Shown piece after piece: positions 7,998 to 17,723 of a stretch of 64,000 nt of DNA. Every line of letters begins with the position of its first letter. Positions within the stretch are counted from its first letter, which is position 1. The DNA lies in the NCBI GenBank assembly GCA_016207885.1, contig JACQZE010000010.1, positions 1 through 64,000 of the forward strand. Direction: 5' to 3'. This DNA comes from Nitrospirota bacterium. Lineage in GTDB: Bacteria; Nitrospirota; Thermodesulfovibrionia; UBA6902. The translations under genes were made by a program, and so were the position numbers. The notes below the pieces were generated by a model. That model had not been told where the DNA came from and ran no database searches. It saw nothing but the letters and a program-made list of their open reading frames with translations.

Positions 7998-8957
7998 TTA
8001 TGAAGAGGGCGCTGTTTCCACTTTATCGGTTGGTACGCAGACACGGTTTCTGCCGGACTGTTTTGCGATGTAGAGGGCCTTGTCGGCGCGGTCAAGGATC
8101 TCCTTCCACTCGTTGTGCTTGTCATTTTCGTTAAATGCCGCAACACCGCAGCTTATGGTGAGGTAGCCTCTTTCGCAGCCTTTATGCTCAATCTTCAAAG
8201 ACTCTATCGCCTGTCTGAGTTTTTCAGCTACAACTATTGTCTGAGACTTCTCCTGCTCATGCACTATTACGACTATCTCTTCACCGCCCCATCTGAATAT
8301 GTCGTCAGACAGCCTTATGACTTCTTTCAATGTGTCAGCAACTTTCTTAAGGAGAATATCGCCTTCCATATGGCCGTATGTATCGTTATAGTTTTTAAAG
8401 TAATCGATATCGCACATTATCAGGCCGTAATTCTGAAGGTATCTGCACGCGCGGTGATGGGACTTCTTTATCGATTCATAAAAGGCATGGCGGTTCCCGA
8501 TCTCCATGAGGGCGTCTGTCCTGGCTATTTCCTCCAGCCTTTTATTTAAATTGCCCAGTTCGTTATTCTTCTGTGTAAGTTCCTTTTCAAGGTTCAGAAT
8601 TCTCTCTCCCGCCCTGACTCTGACCTTAAGCTCTGCAACATCAAAAGGTTTTGCAACGTAATCATCAGCGCCTGCCTCAAGCCCTTCAACTATGTCCTCT
8701 TTTTTGTCCTTGCCGGTAAGCAGTATGAAATAAATATATCCTGTTTTATTCAGGGCGCGTATGTTTTTGCACAATGTGACGCCATCCATTTCCGGCATCA
8801 TCCAGTCCGCGATTATGAACTTGATCTCCTCTTTCAGGAATATTTCCCAGGCTATCATTCCGTTTTCAGCGGCTATTACTTCGTGACCCCAGCTCTTGAC
8901 GGTCTTCTCCAGGAGTTTTCTTGATATGGGGTCATCTTCAACAACAAGTATCTTCAT
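7998..8957 (-). CDS. Response regulator with GGDEF diguanylate cyclase domain
   Basis: The protein (319 residues) has an N-terminal receiver domain (residues 1-118, phospho-acceptor Asp51 in ADWMMPEMDG, conserved Lys in VAKPFD), a short coiled-coil linker (about 120-145) and a C-terminal GGDEF domain (about 146-310). The active-site signature reads RWGGEEIVV instead of GGDEF or GGEEF, with Ile at the last position. The metal-binding aspartates are in MCDIDYFKNYND. An inhibitory-site RxxD (RLSD, 215-218) lies exactly five residues before GGEE, so product inhibition is likely. It would make cyclic di-GMP in response to phosphorylation, probably by the hybrid kinase encoded 16 bases upstream on the same strand. 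Confidence 0.93.
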   Translation of the reverse strand: MKILVVEDDPISRKLLEKTVKSWGHEVIAAENGMIAWEIFLKEEIKFIIADWMMPEMDGVTLCKNIRALNKTGYIYFILLTGKDKKEDIVEGLEAGADDYVAKPFDVAELKVRVRAGERILNLEKELTQKNNELGNLNKRLEEIARTDALMEIGNRHAFYESIKKSHHRACRYLQNYGLIMCDIDYFKNYNDTYGHMEGDILLKKVADTLKEVIRLSDDIFRWGGEEIVVIVHEQEKSQTIVVAEKLRQAIESLKIEHKGCERGYLTISCGVAAFNENDKHNEWKEILDRADKALYIAKQSGRNRVCVPTDKVETAPSS

Positions 8958-8973
8958 ATTCGCCTTTTGTTAT

Positions 8974-11900
8974 TTACATGCTCTCTGCAAATTTATTCAA
9001 CGCGGATATTTCAGACCTGAGATTTTCAATAAGCTGCGTGAGTCCGGAGGAGATATCATTATCCCTGCCCTTGTGCTCTATTGCCAAAGCAAGGGACTGC
9101 ACCTTTGTGGCGCTCAGGTTTCCTGCCGCGCCCTTTATGCTGTGCGCGTTCTTCTGCACGGCGTCCGCATCTCCCGATGCCGCGCCGTCTTCGATCGCCT
9201 TGATCTGGCCCGGCACATAAGAAAGAAACTCATTCACCATCTCTTTGTAAAAGTCTTTGTCATCGCCAAACCTGGCCATCGCGCTCTTCATGTCTACAGG
9301 TTGATCTGATCCAGGTTCAATACCGGCCTCTGAAGAGGCCTTTTCTCCGGCTTCGGGTTTAGTCATTTCACCGGCCATTTTTGTTATTATCGGTTTCGGG
9401 CTGATTATTTTGGATTTTACCCACTTGGAGATCTTGTCCAGCATCTCCTGTGGTTCAATAGGTTTTGATAAATAGTCGTCCATTCCGGCTTCGATGCAGC
9501 GTTCAAAGTCGCCTTTCAACGCATGTGCTGTCATGGCTATTATTGTTGTATGCATTCCATGTTTTTCTCTTAAGCGGATCTCGTTTGTGGCTTTGATGCC
9601 GTCCATCTCAGGCATCTGTATATCCATTAAAACAATATCGTACTTTTTCTTGTCCAGAGCCTCAAGCGCCAGCCTGCCGTTATCCACAATATCAACCTGA
9701 TACCCTGCTTTTGTCAGTATTTTCTGCGCCACTTTCTGGTTGACCGGGTTATCTTCAGCAAGCAGTATATTTACGCTCTGGTACTTTGTGTCTCTCAATG
9801 TATGGCTGGTCACGATCTTATGCCTATGGGCCGATTTATCCCGTTCTTTTCCGCTGAGCACAGCTATAATTGTTTCCAAAAGCAGAGATTCCTTGACAGG
9901 CTTGATAAGGTAGCCTGAACAACCTATATTCCGTATATCTGCGACATCTCCCCTCGACCCCAGCGATGTCAGAATTATTATCTCTGTATCCCTGATCTCA
10001 GGAGTGTTCTTGACGATGACGGTGGTGTGCTCACCGTCCATTCCCGGCATCTGCATGTCAAGCAGCATGACCTTGAAAGGGTCTTTAGCTATAGCAGCTT
10101 TTTTGAGTTCCCTGATCGCCGCAACTCCGCTGTCGACCGATACGGATCTGCAGCCGTAGTTCTGCAGGGTCTTTTCGAGTATCAGCCTGTTGGTCTTGTT
10201 ATCGTCTGTTATAAGCACCTTCATTCCCTTAAGTTCCGGAGCTGTCTCATCAATTGGCATGGGCTGGATATCTTTCTGTTTCTTGAGGGGAAGACTGAAC
10301 CAGAACCTGCTTCCTTTGCCCGGAGTTGTATCAACGCCTATCTCTCCGTTCATGAGTTCAACCAGTTTCTTTGATATGGAGAGCCCCAGCCCGGTACCGC
10401 CGTAGATGCGCGTTGTGGAGCCGTCTGCCTGTGAAAACTCATCAAAGATCATATCCAGCTTGTCTTCAGGCAGCCCTATTCCGGTATCTGAAACAGAGAA
10501 GAGAATATTCTCTACATCATCGTTCTCTTCGAGAAGTTCCGCCCTTATGACCACTTCTCCTTTTTGAGTGAACTTGATGGCGTTATTGCCCAGGTTCAGC
10601 AGGATCTGGCGTATCCTCGCAGGGTCGCCTGTCAGCAGTGAATCCACTTCATGATGGACCATGCAGGCGAGTTCGAGATTCTTTTCAGATGCCTGGAAGG
10701 CGAGGGTTTCGGCAACACCTTCAACAGTAAGCCTCAGGTTGAACTCTATATTCTCTATCGGCATCTTCCCTGACTCGATCTTTGAGAAGTCGAGGATGTC
10801 ATTGATTATGTTCAGAAGGGAATAAGCGCTCTTTTTGACTATTGAAAGAAAATCATACTGTTCATCCGTGAGCTCGGTATCCAGCGCCAGAGAGGTCATG
10901 CCGACGATAGCGTTCATGGGCGTGCGTATCTCATGGCTCATGTTTGCAAGGAATTCCGATTTTATCTTGTTTGCTTCTTCAGCCTTGATGCGCTCTGATA
11001 CAAGATCCTTGTGCGTGCCCTCAAGGATGAACATCATATTATTGAAGGTCTCGGTTGTTTCATAAAGCGCGTCTGCCGTGGACATCTTGTAAACATCACA
11101 CTGCTCGCATCTGCCGTACTTCTGCGCGAACTGTCCCTGTACCTCGCCGCCGCAGTGTGTGCCTGCCAGCTGCCAGCATCTCACATGCTCTTTTCCGTAA
11201 GCAGGGCAGTCTTCTTTCCCGCACTTTTTATATTCCCAGCAGGTGGGGATATAGGGATTATGGACAGGTTTGTATTCATGAGTTGTAAAACCTTTTTTTA
11301 GCTCAACCTCGTTAATGATCTGAGAGAAGGTGTCAAGCGCGTGGTGAAGGTTTCCTCTGTCAGCCTCAAGCTTCTCGCGTGTATCCATAAGCACCGCTTC
11401 CACTGATTTGCGGTCGGTGATATCCTTGGCTATTATTATTATGTCTGTGATATCGCCTTTGTCATCTTTCAGAACAGAGCCTGAAAGGATGGATGGTATT
11501 GAGTTATGGCTCTTTGTCTCGCAGGATGTCTCATATCCCCTGACAATGCCTGTATCAAGGAGCATGCCGAAGAAATCAGCCTGCCTTTCCTCTTTCCCTG
11601 ACTTGCCGCACAGCATGCCGAATTCATTGCCTATCAATTCGTCCTTGCTGTAGCCGAGGAGGTTGAGCGCCGCATTGTTAACTTTTTTGATCCTGCCTTT
11701 GGAATCGAGTATGACCATGATGTCGGCGATAGACTCAAGAATATCGTCGAGATGGCTTTTTGAGACCACGACTTCGGAAAGCCTCTGGGTCATCTTATTA
11801 AATGCGCTGCCGAGTTGTCCGATCTCATCATTTGAGGCCACATCAACCTTTTGGCTGAGGTCTCCGTCAGCAACAGATTGAAAAATATTCACAAGGGTTT

Positions 11901-12540
11901 TTACCGGCCTGGAGAGCGCATTTTGCAGCAGGAAAGCAAGCAGAATGCCGGATAATATTCCAATTGAAGCGAAAACCAAACTGAGGGTTTGTGACCGCTT
12001 GCCTTTAGAGATGATCTCTTCCATGTGCCTGGTGATCTCCACGCGCACATTGTTTTTAAGTGTCAGTACATTTTCATGTGCTGAATGTTCTGTTTCAAGA
12101 AGTACCTTTTCCCATGAGCGCACGCCTTCTCCGGTCCTTCTCATGGCAAGTTCCTGAGAATACGCAACCATTGCGGTTCTGTATTTCCTTAATTTTTCAA
12201 TAAAGGAGTTGAGCATCACCCTGTCCTCTTCATCGACAAGAGTGGAAGCGATGGCTTCGGAGTCATTAGTCAGCTCTTTGATATTCTTCAGCAGCGGCTT
12301 AATGTCGGTATGGCCTTCAATTACATATACGGTGAGCTGTCCCCTTATATCAACAAACCTTGTTAAAAGTCCATCTACATCTCTGAGATTTTTTCTGTGC
12401 CCTTCTTCCAGGGAATTCAGTTCCCGGTTCATGTACGAAGTGTGGTAGATGTCGAGCAGGCTGATAACTGCGATGATGAGTACGAGTATTCCAAGGCCGA
12501 TATAGCGGAGGGCGCGATTTGATATATGTAATTTATTCAT
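8974..12540 (-). CDS. Hybrid sensor histidine kinase with PAS, two-CW, double receiver and Hpt domains
   Basis: This 1188-residue membrane kinase has TM segments at about 13-30 and 186-206 bracketing a helical periplasmic sensor region. They are followed by HAMP (207-260), PAS (262-380), a cysteine-rich insert (430-485, Cys 434, 440, 445, 455, 463, 478, 481) of the two-CW type seen in sensor proteins, HisKA with His536 in [10 protein letters not shown], HATPase (about 635-752, GTGLGLSIS), receiver 1 (Asp828), receiver 2 (Asp973) and a C-terminal Hpt with His1133 in [10 protein letters not shown]. Phosphate would pass His-Asp-His and then to a separate regulator, most likely the GGDEF protein next door. 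Its start is two bases after the stop of the upstream periplasmic protein, so the three genes form a tight operon. Confidence 0.94.
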   Translation of the reverse strand: MNKLHISNRALRYIGLGILVLIIAVISLLDIYHTSYMNRELNSLEEGHRKNLRDVDGLLTRFVDIRGQLTVYVIEGHTDIKPLLKNIKELTNDSEAIASTLVDEEDRVMLNSFIEKLRKYRTAMVAYSQELAMRRTGEGVRSWEKVLLETEHSAHENVLTLKNNVRVEITRHMEEIISKGKRSQTLSLVFASIGILSGILLAFLLQNALSRPVKTLVNIFQSVADGDLSQKVDVASNDEIGQLGSAFNKMTQRLSEVVVSKSHLDDILESIADIMVILDSKGRIKKVNNAALNLLGYSKDELIGNEFGMLCGKSGKEERQADFFGMLLDTGIVRGYETSCETKSHNSIPSILSGSVLKDDKGDITDIIIIAKDITDRKSVEAVLMDTREKLEADRGNLHHALDTFSQIINEVELKKGFTTHEYKPVHNPYIPTCWEYKKCGKEDCPAYGKEHVRCWQLAGTHCGGEVQGQFAQKYGRCEQCDVYKMSTADALYETTETFNNMMFILEGTHKDLVSERIKAEEANKIKSEFLANMSHEIRTPMNAIVGMTSLALDTELTDEQYDFLSIVKKSAYSLLNIINDILDFSKIESGKMPIENIEFNLRLTVEGVAETLAFQASEKNLELACMVHHEVDSLLTGDPARIRQILLNLGNNAIKFTQKGEVVIRAELLEENDDVENILFSVSDTGIGLPEDKLDMIFDEFSQADGSTTRIYGGTGLGLSISKKLVELMNGEIGVDTTPGKGSRFWFSLPLKKQKDIQPMPIDETAPELKGMKVLITDDNKTNRLILEKTLQNYGCRSVSVDSGVAAIRELKKAAIAKDPFKVMLLDMQMPGMDGEHTTVIVKNTPEIRDTEIIILTSLGSRGDVADIRNIGCSGYLIKPVKESLLLETIIAVLSGKERDKSAHRHKIVTSHTLRDTKYQSVNILLAEDNPVNQKVAQKILTKAGYQVDIVDNGRLALEALDKKKYDIVLMDIQMPEMDGIKATNEIRLREKHGMHTTIIAMTAHALKGDFERCIEAGMDDYLSKPIEPQEMLDKISKWVKSKIISPKPIITKMAGEMTKPEAGEKASSEAGIEPGSDQPVDMKSAMARFGDDKDFYKEMVNEFLSYVPGQIKAIEDGAASGDADAVQKNAHSIKGAAGNLSATKVQSLALAIEHKGRDNDISSGLTQLIENLRSEISALNKFAESM

Positions 12541-12542
12541 AT

Positions 12543-13424
12543 TTATTTAAATATCAGGAAAAGCGGTTCGGATATTCTGCCCTGTCCGTACCAGTGAGCT
12601 GCTTTCTTGTCAATAGGCTCTCCGTAGAGGCCCGGGATCGATATTCCAAAGAGATATTTCTTCCCGGATCTGGGATTGAGCAGGATGTCATCGCTGTGGC
12701 CTGTATCAAGTTTGCGCCCAAACTCGACAGTCCATACACCCTCTTTCCAGGTTCCTTTGGCAAGTATATCTGCCATACTTCCTGAGGGCTTCAGATGCAA
12801 GAACTGGTCTATCATATCACTCTTGTAACCGGTGAGTATTATGTTCTGGTAGCTGGGGTTGCCTTCATCAGACATTCGCAGGAGATAACGTTTTTTTCCT
12901 GTCCTACTCACAACCTCCTGTGATTTGTTCTGAGGGACTGCTGAGATAATGTCATACTTGTCATCAGCATACCCGCTCGGGTCGGTGCGGTTTGCCTTCC
13001 AGTACCATATGTCGGCAGTATAGTCATCATCCGAAAAGCTGGAGAGGTCGACTTTATGGTCCATCATATTCCATTTGATGGTAAAGGTATCTTCTCTCTG
13101 CGGGCCGAGTATGTATGACTCCATCTCCTTGTCCCAGACCCATGGTTTATGGAGCCTGTCTTCTGTGGCATCAGGATAACTGAGCAGAAAGTAGATCATA
13201 TCATCAGTGTAAACGCTTTTGATCGTTACATCTGCTTCTGTCCGGACATCTTTTACCTTATAACTTTTTATCCCTTCCCAAACCTTGTCATTGAAAACTC
13301 CGTCAATGGCAGGGGACTCCTTGACTTTGGTAGAGATGATGTCTTGTGAGGCAAGGGCGGTTCCGAAGGAAAGGATTAGTGCTGAGGTGATCAATAAAGA
13401 TGAAATAATACCTTTCGTTTTCAT
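12543..13424 (-). CDS. Periplasmic haem-binding-type protein (ethylbenzene dehydrogenase gamma-like)
   Basis: The 293-residue protein has a Sec signal peptide (about residues 1-24, ending GTALA). The mature domain resembles the EB_dh family, the b-type-haem domain of ethylbenzene or DMSO dehydrogenase gamma subunits and related sensor proteins: [15 protein letters not shown], a long region with DKPW-like [23 protein letters not shown], and [12 protein letters not shown] near the end. The start was set at the second ATG because GGAGGAG lies at a proper distance before it. No molybdoenzyme catalytic subunit is nearby. Instead the gene is the first of a tight operon with a hybrid kinase and a GGDEF regulator, suggesting a sensory role. 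Haem binding is inferred from the family. Confidence 0.75.
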   Translation of the reverse strand: MKTKGIISSLLITSALILSFGTALASQDIISTKVKESPAIDGVFNDKVWEGIKSYKVKDVRTEADVTIKSVYTDDMIYFLLSYPDATEDRLHKPWVWDKEMESYILGPQREDTFTIKWNMMDHKVDLSSFSDDDYTADIWYWKANRTDPSGYADDKYDIISAVPQNKSQEVVSRTGKKRYLLRMSDEGNPSYQNIILTGYKSDMIDQFLHLKPSGSMADILAKGTWKEGVWTVEFGRKLDTGHSDDILLNPRSGKKYLFGISIPGLYGEPIDKKAAHWYGQGRISEPLFLIFK

Positions 13425-13555
13425 GCTCTCCTCCATTGGATCAAATGATAAGCTTCATCCATATATATGTGTAATTATATTCTTTCTACATATGATTAAG
13501 CTACTCCGGCAGTTTGTTGAATATCGGGAGAGATATGCAAGCAGAAGGTAGAAGG

Positions 13556-14134
13556 TCAGGCATTGAGCTTTTTTAAAAGCCATGCCATGTTCTCGCCCAG
13601 TTTCTTCATGGTTTCAATCCCTTCGCTGTCATCTTTGGCCTCCCCGGGGTTTCTTCCGATGCCGATGTTCCAGTATTTTGAGCCCGGGATCACCATCTCT
13701 CCGATAAGGAAGAAGTAGTTTAAAGAGCTGAAGACATGGGAAGCGCCGGCGCGCCGAACAGCGACAACAGCGGCTCCTGCCTTGCGCTTTAACATATTAT
13801 CATTGGCGCGCGCTACCATGCCTGCTCTTTCTATCAGCGCTTTCATATCCGCGGAGACATCGGCAAAATAGGTGGGTGAGCCGAGTATGATGCCGTCAGC
13901 CTCAAGCATCTTTTCGATGCATTCATTTGCTATGTCATTATCAATGCTGCATCTCTTGTCTTTTTTATCGAAGCACTTAAAGCATCCAATGCATCCGTGG
14001 AGCGGCTTTCCTGCCATCTGGTAGAGTTCGGTCTCGATGCCTTCTCTGCTTATCTCATCAAGGACAGAATTTAACAGTATCGCAGTATTCCCGTCTTTGC
14101 GCGCGCTCCCGTTAAAGCCGATGACCTTCATCAC
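13556..14134 (-). CDS. Flavodoxin-like NAD(P)H-dependent FMN reductase / iron-sulfur flavoprotein family
   Basis: The 192-residue protein has the flavodoxin-fold start MKVIGFNGSARKDGNTAIL (phosphate loop for FMN), a cysteine cluster in LHGCIGCFKCFDKKDKRC (CxxCxxC plus a later Cys) and ILGSPTYFADVSADMKALIER, the usual FMN-binding region. The cysteines match the iron-sulfur flavoprotein branch found in many anaerobes, so it may bind a [4Fe-4S] cluster, although many relatives with this motif are simply called NAD(P)H-dependent oxidoreductases. Its start overlaps the stop of the upstream SYLF gene by four bases (ATGA), indicating translational coupling. The substrate is not evident. Confidence 0.88.
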   Translation of the reverse strand: MMKVIGFNGSARKDGNTAILLNSVLDEISREGIETELYQMAGKPLHGCIGCFKCFDKKDKRCSIDNDIANECIEKMLEADGIILGSPTYFADVSADMKALIERAGMVARANDNMLKRKAGAAVVAVRRAGASHVFSSLNYFFLIGEMVIPGSKYWNIGIGRNPGEAKDDSEGIETMKKLGENMAWLLKKLNA

Positions 14135-14838
14135 TTGGCCTCAGGTTTTTCTTCAGCATATTTTTTCAATAGCTGCCTGAATTTATTTGCGGCGTCAGGG
14201 GCCTTTATGCTTTTGCCGTTCAGGATATCTCTGGCAGATACAGATTCATTATTGTAGAAGTACCTGTTTGAATCTTCGTCGATGCTGAGAGCAGAGCCTT
14301 CAAGCGCAAGGCCTGCGAAAAGTCCCCGGCTTCTTGAGTATGAGAATATCTCAGCCTTCAGGTATAGATCGGTGCTCATCTCAGCCTGCCGTCCTACAGG
14401 GCCTGCTGCGACAGCCGCGTCCGCGCCGAGGGTGAACTTGCCGTTTATTATCCCTTCAATGCTCTTTTCGCTCTTGAATATCAGGATGACATCGCTTGAC
14501 TGCGCGCCTATCTGGAAACCAAAGCTGCCGCCGGTGAGTGTTATGAACGAGGGGTTACTCCACTGCCCGTTATCGCCTTTTGTCACAAGGATTCCGTGCC
14601 CGAGCCTTCCGCCCAATACGAAACCGACCTTTATGACACCGGGGATAACTGCCACGCCGTAGGCGTTATTAAGAAGCGCGACGGGAAGGCCTTCCTCAGG
14701 TATCTTCATGATCTCTGTCAGGACAGTTATCGCATCCTCAACCTTCTTCTCTTCTCTTGTCTCGGCCTGGGCCGGAATGATGCCGGAAAGCAGAAACAGG
14801 GCGCACATTACTGAAAGGACAACTCTCATTCTTTTCAT
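14131..14838 (-). CDS. Secreted SYLF (YSC84-like) domain protein
   Basis: The product (235 residues) carries a signal peptide (about residues 1-25, ending PAQA) and a SYLF domain, a lipid-binding module first described in eukaryotic Ysc84/SH3YL1 and common in bacterial periplasmic proteins. The family features are IPEEGLPVALLNNAYGVAVIPGVIKVGFVLGG, HGILVTKGDNGQWSNPSFITLTGGSFGFQIG and SFSLGADAAVAAGPVGR-like text near residues 130-150. A good ribosome-binding site (AAGGAGATG) precedes the ATG. It is coupled to the flavoprotein gene downstream. The precise job in the cell envelope is unknown. Confidence 0.9.
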   Translation of the reverse strand: MKRMRVVLSVMCALFLLSGIIPAQAETREEKKVEDAITVLTEIMKIPEEGLPVALLNNAYGVAVIPGVIKVGFVLGGRLGHGILVTKGDNGQWSNPSFITLTGGSFGFQIGAQSSDVILIFKSEKSIEGIINGKFTLGADAAVAAGPVGRQAEMSTDLYLKAEIFSYSRSRGLFAGLALEGSALSIDEDSNRYFYNNESVSARDILNGKSIKAPDAANKFRQLLKKYAEEKPEAK

Positions 14839-14862
14839 TTGTCATCTCCTTTCTTTAATAGA

Positions 14863-16077
14863 TTACAAAGCTGGTTTAACACGCCTGACAATATCATTCT
14901 CTCTCACTCCGTCAACTGAGGGGATCGACACGATCTCTTCGTTCCTGCCCACATCCACAGGCCTTCCTCTGTCATTACATATATCATCCACCAAAAATGA
15001 TCTCTCTTCAAGCCCTGTTGAGAGGAATTCAACACTGTCTCCTGTGCTGAGATTGTTTCTCAGCAGGATATCGGTCCTGCCGTTATGAACAGATTTTACA
15101 ATGCCGACAAGGTCATGGCTCATTCTGTAGACATTCTCTTCATCATGGTTGTAATCTTCATCAGGCTGCTTGCCGAGGAACATGCCTGTTGTATAACCCC
15201 TGCTTGAGATCATTGAAAGTTCCCTGAGCCATCTCTCCTGCACATTGTAGGGACGATCCTTCAGGCTGTCAACCGCTTCCCTGTAGGTCTTGATCACTCC
15301 GGCAACATAATTAATGCCCTTCATGCGCCCCTCTATCTTAAAGCTGTCGATCCCTGCGTCGGCAAGCTTATCAAGGTGCTCTATCATGCAGAGGTCTTTT
15401 GAACTCATCATGTATGTGCCTCTCTTGTCCTCATAAACTGGATGAAATTCATCAGGGCGTTTCTCCTCCATCAGCGCATAATTCCACCTGCAGGAGTTTG
15501 TGCATTCTCCATGATTAGCGGGCCTGTTCGCGAGAAAGCTGCTGATGTAGCACCTCCCTGAGTAAGAGATGCATATGGCGCCGTGGACAAAGCATTCAAG
15601 CTCGATTGATACGCTGTTGCGTATCTCTTTTATCTCATCTATCGCAAGCTCTCTTGAAAGGACGAGCCTCTTTGCCCCGGCCTTTTCCCAGAACAGGGCG
15701 GTTTTCGGGTTTGTGATATTTGCCTGCGTGCTTATATGGATCGGGATCCCAGGCGCGGTCTCTTTTGCCATCTCAAAGATGCCGAGGTCAGAGATGATTA
15801 TCCCGTCCGGTTTGGCCCTTTTCAGGAAGATTAAATGATCTCTTATCGGGGATATATCTCTGCTGTGAGGGATGATGTTCGCAGTGATATATATTCTTTT
15901 GCCTTTTTGATGAACCAGCTCAACGGCCTTTATCAGTCCATCTTCATCAAAGTTGCCGGCCTTTGCCCTGAGGCTAAACTCTGAAAGCCCAAGGTATACC
16001 GCGTCGGCGCCGTAGTGAAGCGCGGTTATCAGTTTTTCAAAGTTGCCGGCAGGAGCCAGGAGTTCGGGTGTATTCAT
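14863..16077 (-). CDS. Peptidase U32 family protein (TrhP-like)
   Basis: The 404-residue protein starts ELLAPAGNFEKLITALHYGADAVYLGL, the TIM-barrel opening of the U32 family. It contains the signature region ELECFVHGAICISYSGRCYIS, the cysteines of NHGECTNSCRWNY, DLCMIEHLDKLADAGIDSFKIEGRMK, and a C-terminal small beta domain. Members such as TrhP (YegQ) form 5-hydroxyuridine in tRNA using prephenate, and this is the closest functional parallel by length and motif order. The four cysteines of the family, which bind iron-sulfur in relatives, appear to be present. It lies just upstream of the SYLF gene on the same strand. The proteolytic function suggested by the old name is doubtful. Confidence 0.92.
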   Translation of the reverse strand: MNTPELLAPAGNFEKLITALHYGADAVYLGLSEFSLRAKAGNFDEDGLIKAVELVHQKGKRIYITANIIPHSRDISPIRDHLIFLKRAKPDGIIISDLGIFEMAKETAPGIPIHISTQANITNPKTALFWEKAGAKRLVLSRELAIDEIKEIRNSVSIELECFVHGAICISYSGRCYISSFLANRPANHGECTNSCRWNYALMEEKRPDEFHPVYEDKRGTYMMSSKDLCMIEHLDKLADAGIDSFKIEGRMKGINYVAGVIKTYREAVDSLKDRPYNVQERWLRELSMISSRGYTTGMFLGKQPDEDYNHDEENVYRMSHDLVGIVKSVHNGRTDILLRNNLSTGDSVEFLSTGLEERSFLVDDICNDRGRPVDVGRNEEIVSIPSVDGVRENDIVRRVKPAL

Positions 16078-16101
16078 GGAAGCTCATATCTTGTGAACTG
16101 C

Positions 16102-16389
16102 CTACTCTTTGGTCCATTCCTGCAGAGTCTCTATTATCTTCTTCGCCTGCTCTTTGCTGGAGATATTGAACTTTGACCTCTGGCTATACACCCCGTTGGT
16201 CTTCTGGTAACGGCGGATACTGTATTTCTCTTCTCCGAACGCCTCGTTCTTCTTGTCCCACTGCTGGTATCTGAACATCAAGGTCGCCCACGCGCCTTTT
16301 GAAAGTATTACCTTGTCGAGTTCCTTGACGAGCTGGACGTTGTCCTCTTCATAGTTCATTGTTAAGTCATTTACATCTTCAGCACCCAT
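16102..16389 (-). CDS. Conserved small protein of unknown function
   Basis: The 95-residue protein has a strong ribosome-binding site (AAGGAG) before its ATG. Its second half, KYSIRRYQKTNGVYSQRSKFNISSKEQAKKIIETLQEW, has the alternation of charged and aromatic residues seen in PC4/YdbC-type single-stranded DNA-binding proteins, where a short beta sheet (the strand with IRRYQ) is followed by a helix. This is only a weak resemblance seen by eye. It lies 24 bases upstream of the U32 gene on the same strand and could be co-transcribed with it. I do not recognise a named family with confidence. Confidence 0.7.
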   Translation of the reverse strand: MGAEDVNDLTMNYEEDNVQLVKELDKVILSKGAWATLMFRYQQWDKKNEAFGEEKYSIRRYQKTNGVYSQRSKFNISSKEQAKKIIETLQEWTKE

Positions 16390-16528
16390 GGCATTCTCCT
16401 TTTTTGTTTTATAGAATTATATGCTAAAAGCGGGGTTAATTCCAAGTTGTAGGCGGATACAAATAAATACGGCACGAATGTGGGACGCATGATCCACTCG
16501 TTCACATTCATCTGGTTGAAAAATCTTA

Positions 16529-16741
16529 TCAGCTTGCGATAGCTAACTTCTCAGTCTCTTGATCAATCTTGCGCAAAACCGCTTGAATAGCATCAACTTC
16601 TGTTTCTTCAAAATACGCTTCGCCGCACTGATTGCATACCCATGCAGGAATGGCATCAAACAGCAAGTGATAACCTTTTCTGTCAATATGAAAAGGCGCT
16701 GCCTTTCTTACCATTGCTCCTTGACAATAAATGCATTTCAT
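16529..16741 (-). CDS. YgiT-type zinc finger protein (antitoxin-like)
   Basis: This 70-residue protein has the two CxxC knuckles of the YgiT/MqsA N-terminal zinc-binding domain, CIYCQGAM near the start and CNQCGEAYFEETEVD in the middle. The C-terminal DNA-binding HTH of full MqsA is missing, as in the many stand-alone YgiT-type proteins paired with small toxin-like partners. Its ATG overlaps the stop of the upstream DUF4258 gene by four bases (ATGA), so the two are translated together. By analogy it would be the antitoxin of the pair. No function can be shown from sequence alone. Confidence 0.85.
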   Translation of the reverse strand: MKCIYCQGAMVRKAAPFHIDRKGYHLLFDAIPAWVCNQCGEAYFEETEVDAIQAVLRKIDQETEKLAIAS

Positions 16742-17067
16742 TTGTTTTTCCTCTCTCTTAAATTATCTTCCCACTGTTCACGGTCAGGAAGATATGCTGT
16801 TATTATTGCAAGATAATCTTCTCTTGGAGAACAAACAACATGTATTGCCCGTTCTCCGTCTCCATAACCAAAAATCAAACAACTATGCCCTCTGGCGTCT
16901 TCCGGATAATCCTCAATAAGTTCACCGTTATTGATTACTCGATGAACTTCTGATGTACTGATCATTCTGTCTGGTCGTGACATCTGCTGAATTGCATGTG
17001 GTAAAAATAATAACTTCTTCCCAGCAGATCCACGAACAAGTTGAATCAAATCTTTCTGTGCACTCAC
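16738..17067 (-). CDS. DUF4258 family protein (toxin-like)
   Basis: The 109-residue product begins at a GTG and has the DUF4258 pattern: FLPHAIQQMSRPDRMISTSEVHRVINNGELIEDYPEDARG, then SCLIFGYGDGERAIHVVCSPREDYLAIITAYLPD. The histidine in the first helix and the final beta hairpin with the ITAYLP motif are typical of this family, which is related in fold to RelE/BrnT-type RNases and usually sits next to YgiT-type zinc fingers. The overlapping downstream gene here is exactly such a partner. It is therefore likely the toxin of a type II-like module. The region is AT-rich relative to the housekeeping genes. Confidence 0.82.
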   Translation of the reverse strand: MSAQKDLIQLVRGSAGKKLLFLPHAIQQMSRPDRMISTSEVHRVINNGELIEDYPEDARGHSCLIFGYGDGERAIHVVCSPREDYLAIITAYLPDREQWEDNLRERKNK

Positions 17068-17146
17068 ATATAAACTATACTCTTAAAGCAATGGTTTCTT
17101 CAATATTTATTTCTAAATCTTCAATCTGCAATTAGAGAGAATATCG

Positions 17147-17182
17147 CCGTAACGCTCTGCCTTTAACGTGTATTTGTTATGG
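17147..17182 (-). repeat. Short attC-like inverted repeat after the ParE-type gene
   Basis: CCGTAAC (17147-17153) and GTTATGG (17176-17182) are inverted copies, allowing one G-T pair. The stop codon of the ParE-like gene lies inside the second arm (CCATAAC on the coding strand), as is common where a cassette gene runs into its attC site. The 36-base length is short for attC and the inner boxes are not clear, so this is a suggestion only. Confidence 0.3.
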
Positions 17183-17458
17183 GTGTTTTTCAGGGTCTTG
17201 TCTGTTATCAAAAATAGAATGAATTACTATTTCATTACCTTCTATGGAATAAAATATTGAAAAAGGAAATCTTCTAATGACACAGCCTCTTAAACAGGCA
17301 TATAATGTTTTGTACATCTCTGGAAAAGCGAGGATGTTATTTAGCGATACCTCAATACAGTCGAGAAATTCAAAACCAAGTCCTCTTCTCTGTTTTTCGT
17401 ACCATTCAAACGCTAATTCAAGGTCGTCTTTAGCCCTGTCTGTATAGCGCAGGATCAT
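17177..17458 (-). CDS. RelE/ParE-family toxin
   Basis: The 93-residue protein fits the RelE/ParE fold: YTDRAKDDLELAFEWYEKQRRGLGFEFLDCIEVSLNNILAFPEMYKTLY, then the beta-strand segment VIRRFPFSIFYSIEGNEIVIHSIFDNRQDPEKH. The RRFPF.I.Y block and the terminal H..R.P pattern are characteristic of ParE-like members. These act on gyrase or on mRNA depending on subgroup, which cannot be told here. Its ATG overlaps the stop of the upstream antitoxin-like gene (ATGA), a standard toxin-antitoxin layout. Confidence 0.9.
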   Translation of the reverse strand: MILRYTDRAKDDLELAFEWYEKQRRGLGFEFLDCIEVSLNNILAFPEMYKTLYACLRGCVIRRFPFSIFYSIEGNEIVIHSIFDNRQDPEKHP

Positions 17459-17682
17459 TTATATTTATCACGCAGCTCTTCATGAACAGTTTTACAATCA
17501 TGAAGTTCCAGTTTTCCATTTTTATAATCATTGTATCTTTTGTCTAATTCGATTTTTTGCCATTCCGGCATTGGCAGCACTTCATTGTTTTGAGCAATAG
17601 CATCCCAAATATCCTCAACTAATATTAGTTTTTCTGACAAGTCCAATTTATCTATTTCTTTTACGATTTCATTTGGTCTCAT
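17455..17682 (-). CDS. Addiction-module antitoxin component (CHP02574 type)
   Basis: The 75-residue product belongs to the small family of putative addiction-module components next to ParE-type toxins. The marks are IDKLDLSEKLILVEDIWDAIA, then LPMPEWQKIELDKRYNDYKNGK. The start at 17682 was chosen because GGAGG lies eight bases before this ATG, whereas the earlier in-frame GTG sits directly on the Shine-Dalgarno sequence. It precedes and overlaps the toxin gene. It is expected to neutralise the toxin and repress the operon, although no separate DNA-binding domain is obvious. Confidence 0.88.
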   Translation of the reverse strand: MRPNEIVKEIDKLDLSEKLILVEDIWDAIAQNNEVLPMPEWQKIELDKRYNDYKNGKLELHDCKTVHEELRDKYK

Positions 17683-17723
17683 TATGAACACCTCCTATGT
17701 AAAATTATACAGTATTAATGTCC

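Noticed and set aside
16434-16528. Possible further attC site after the YgiT-type gene (GAATGTG with CACATTC)
   Set aside because: The stem is there, but the GTTRRRY box expected on the far side is absent, so I do not call it.
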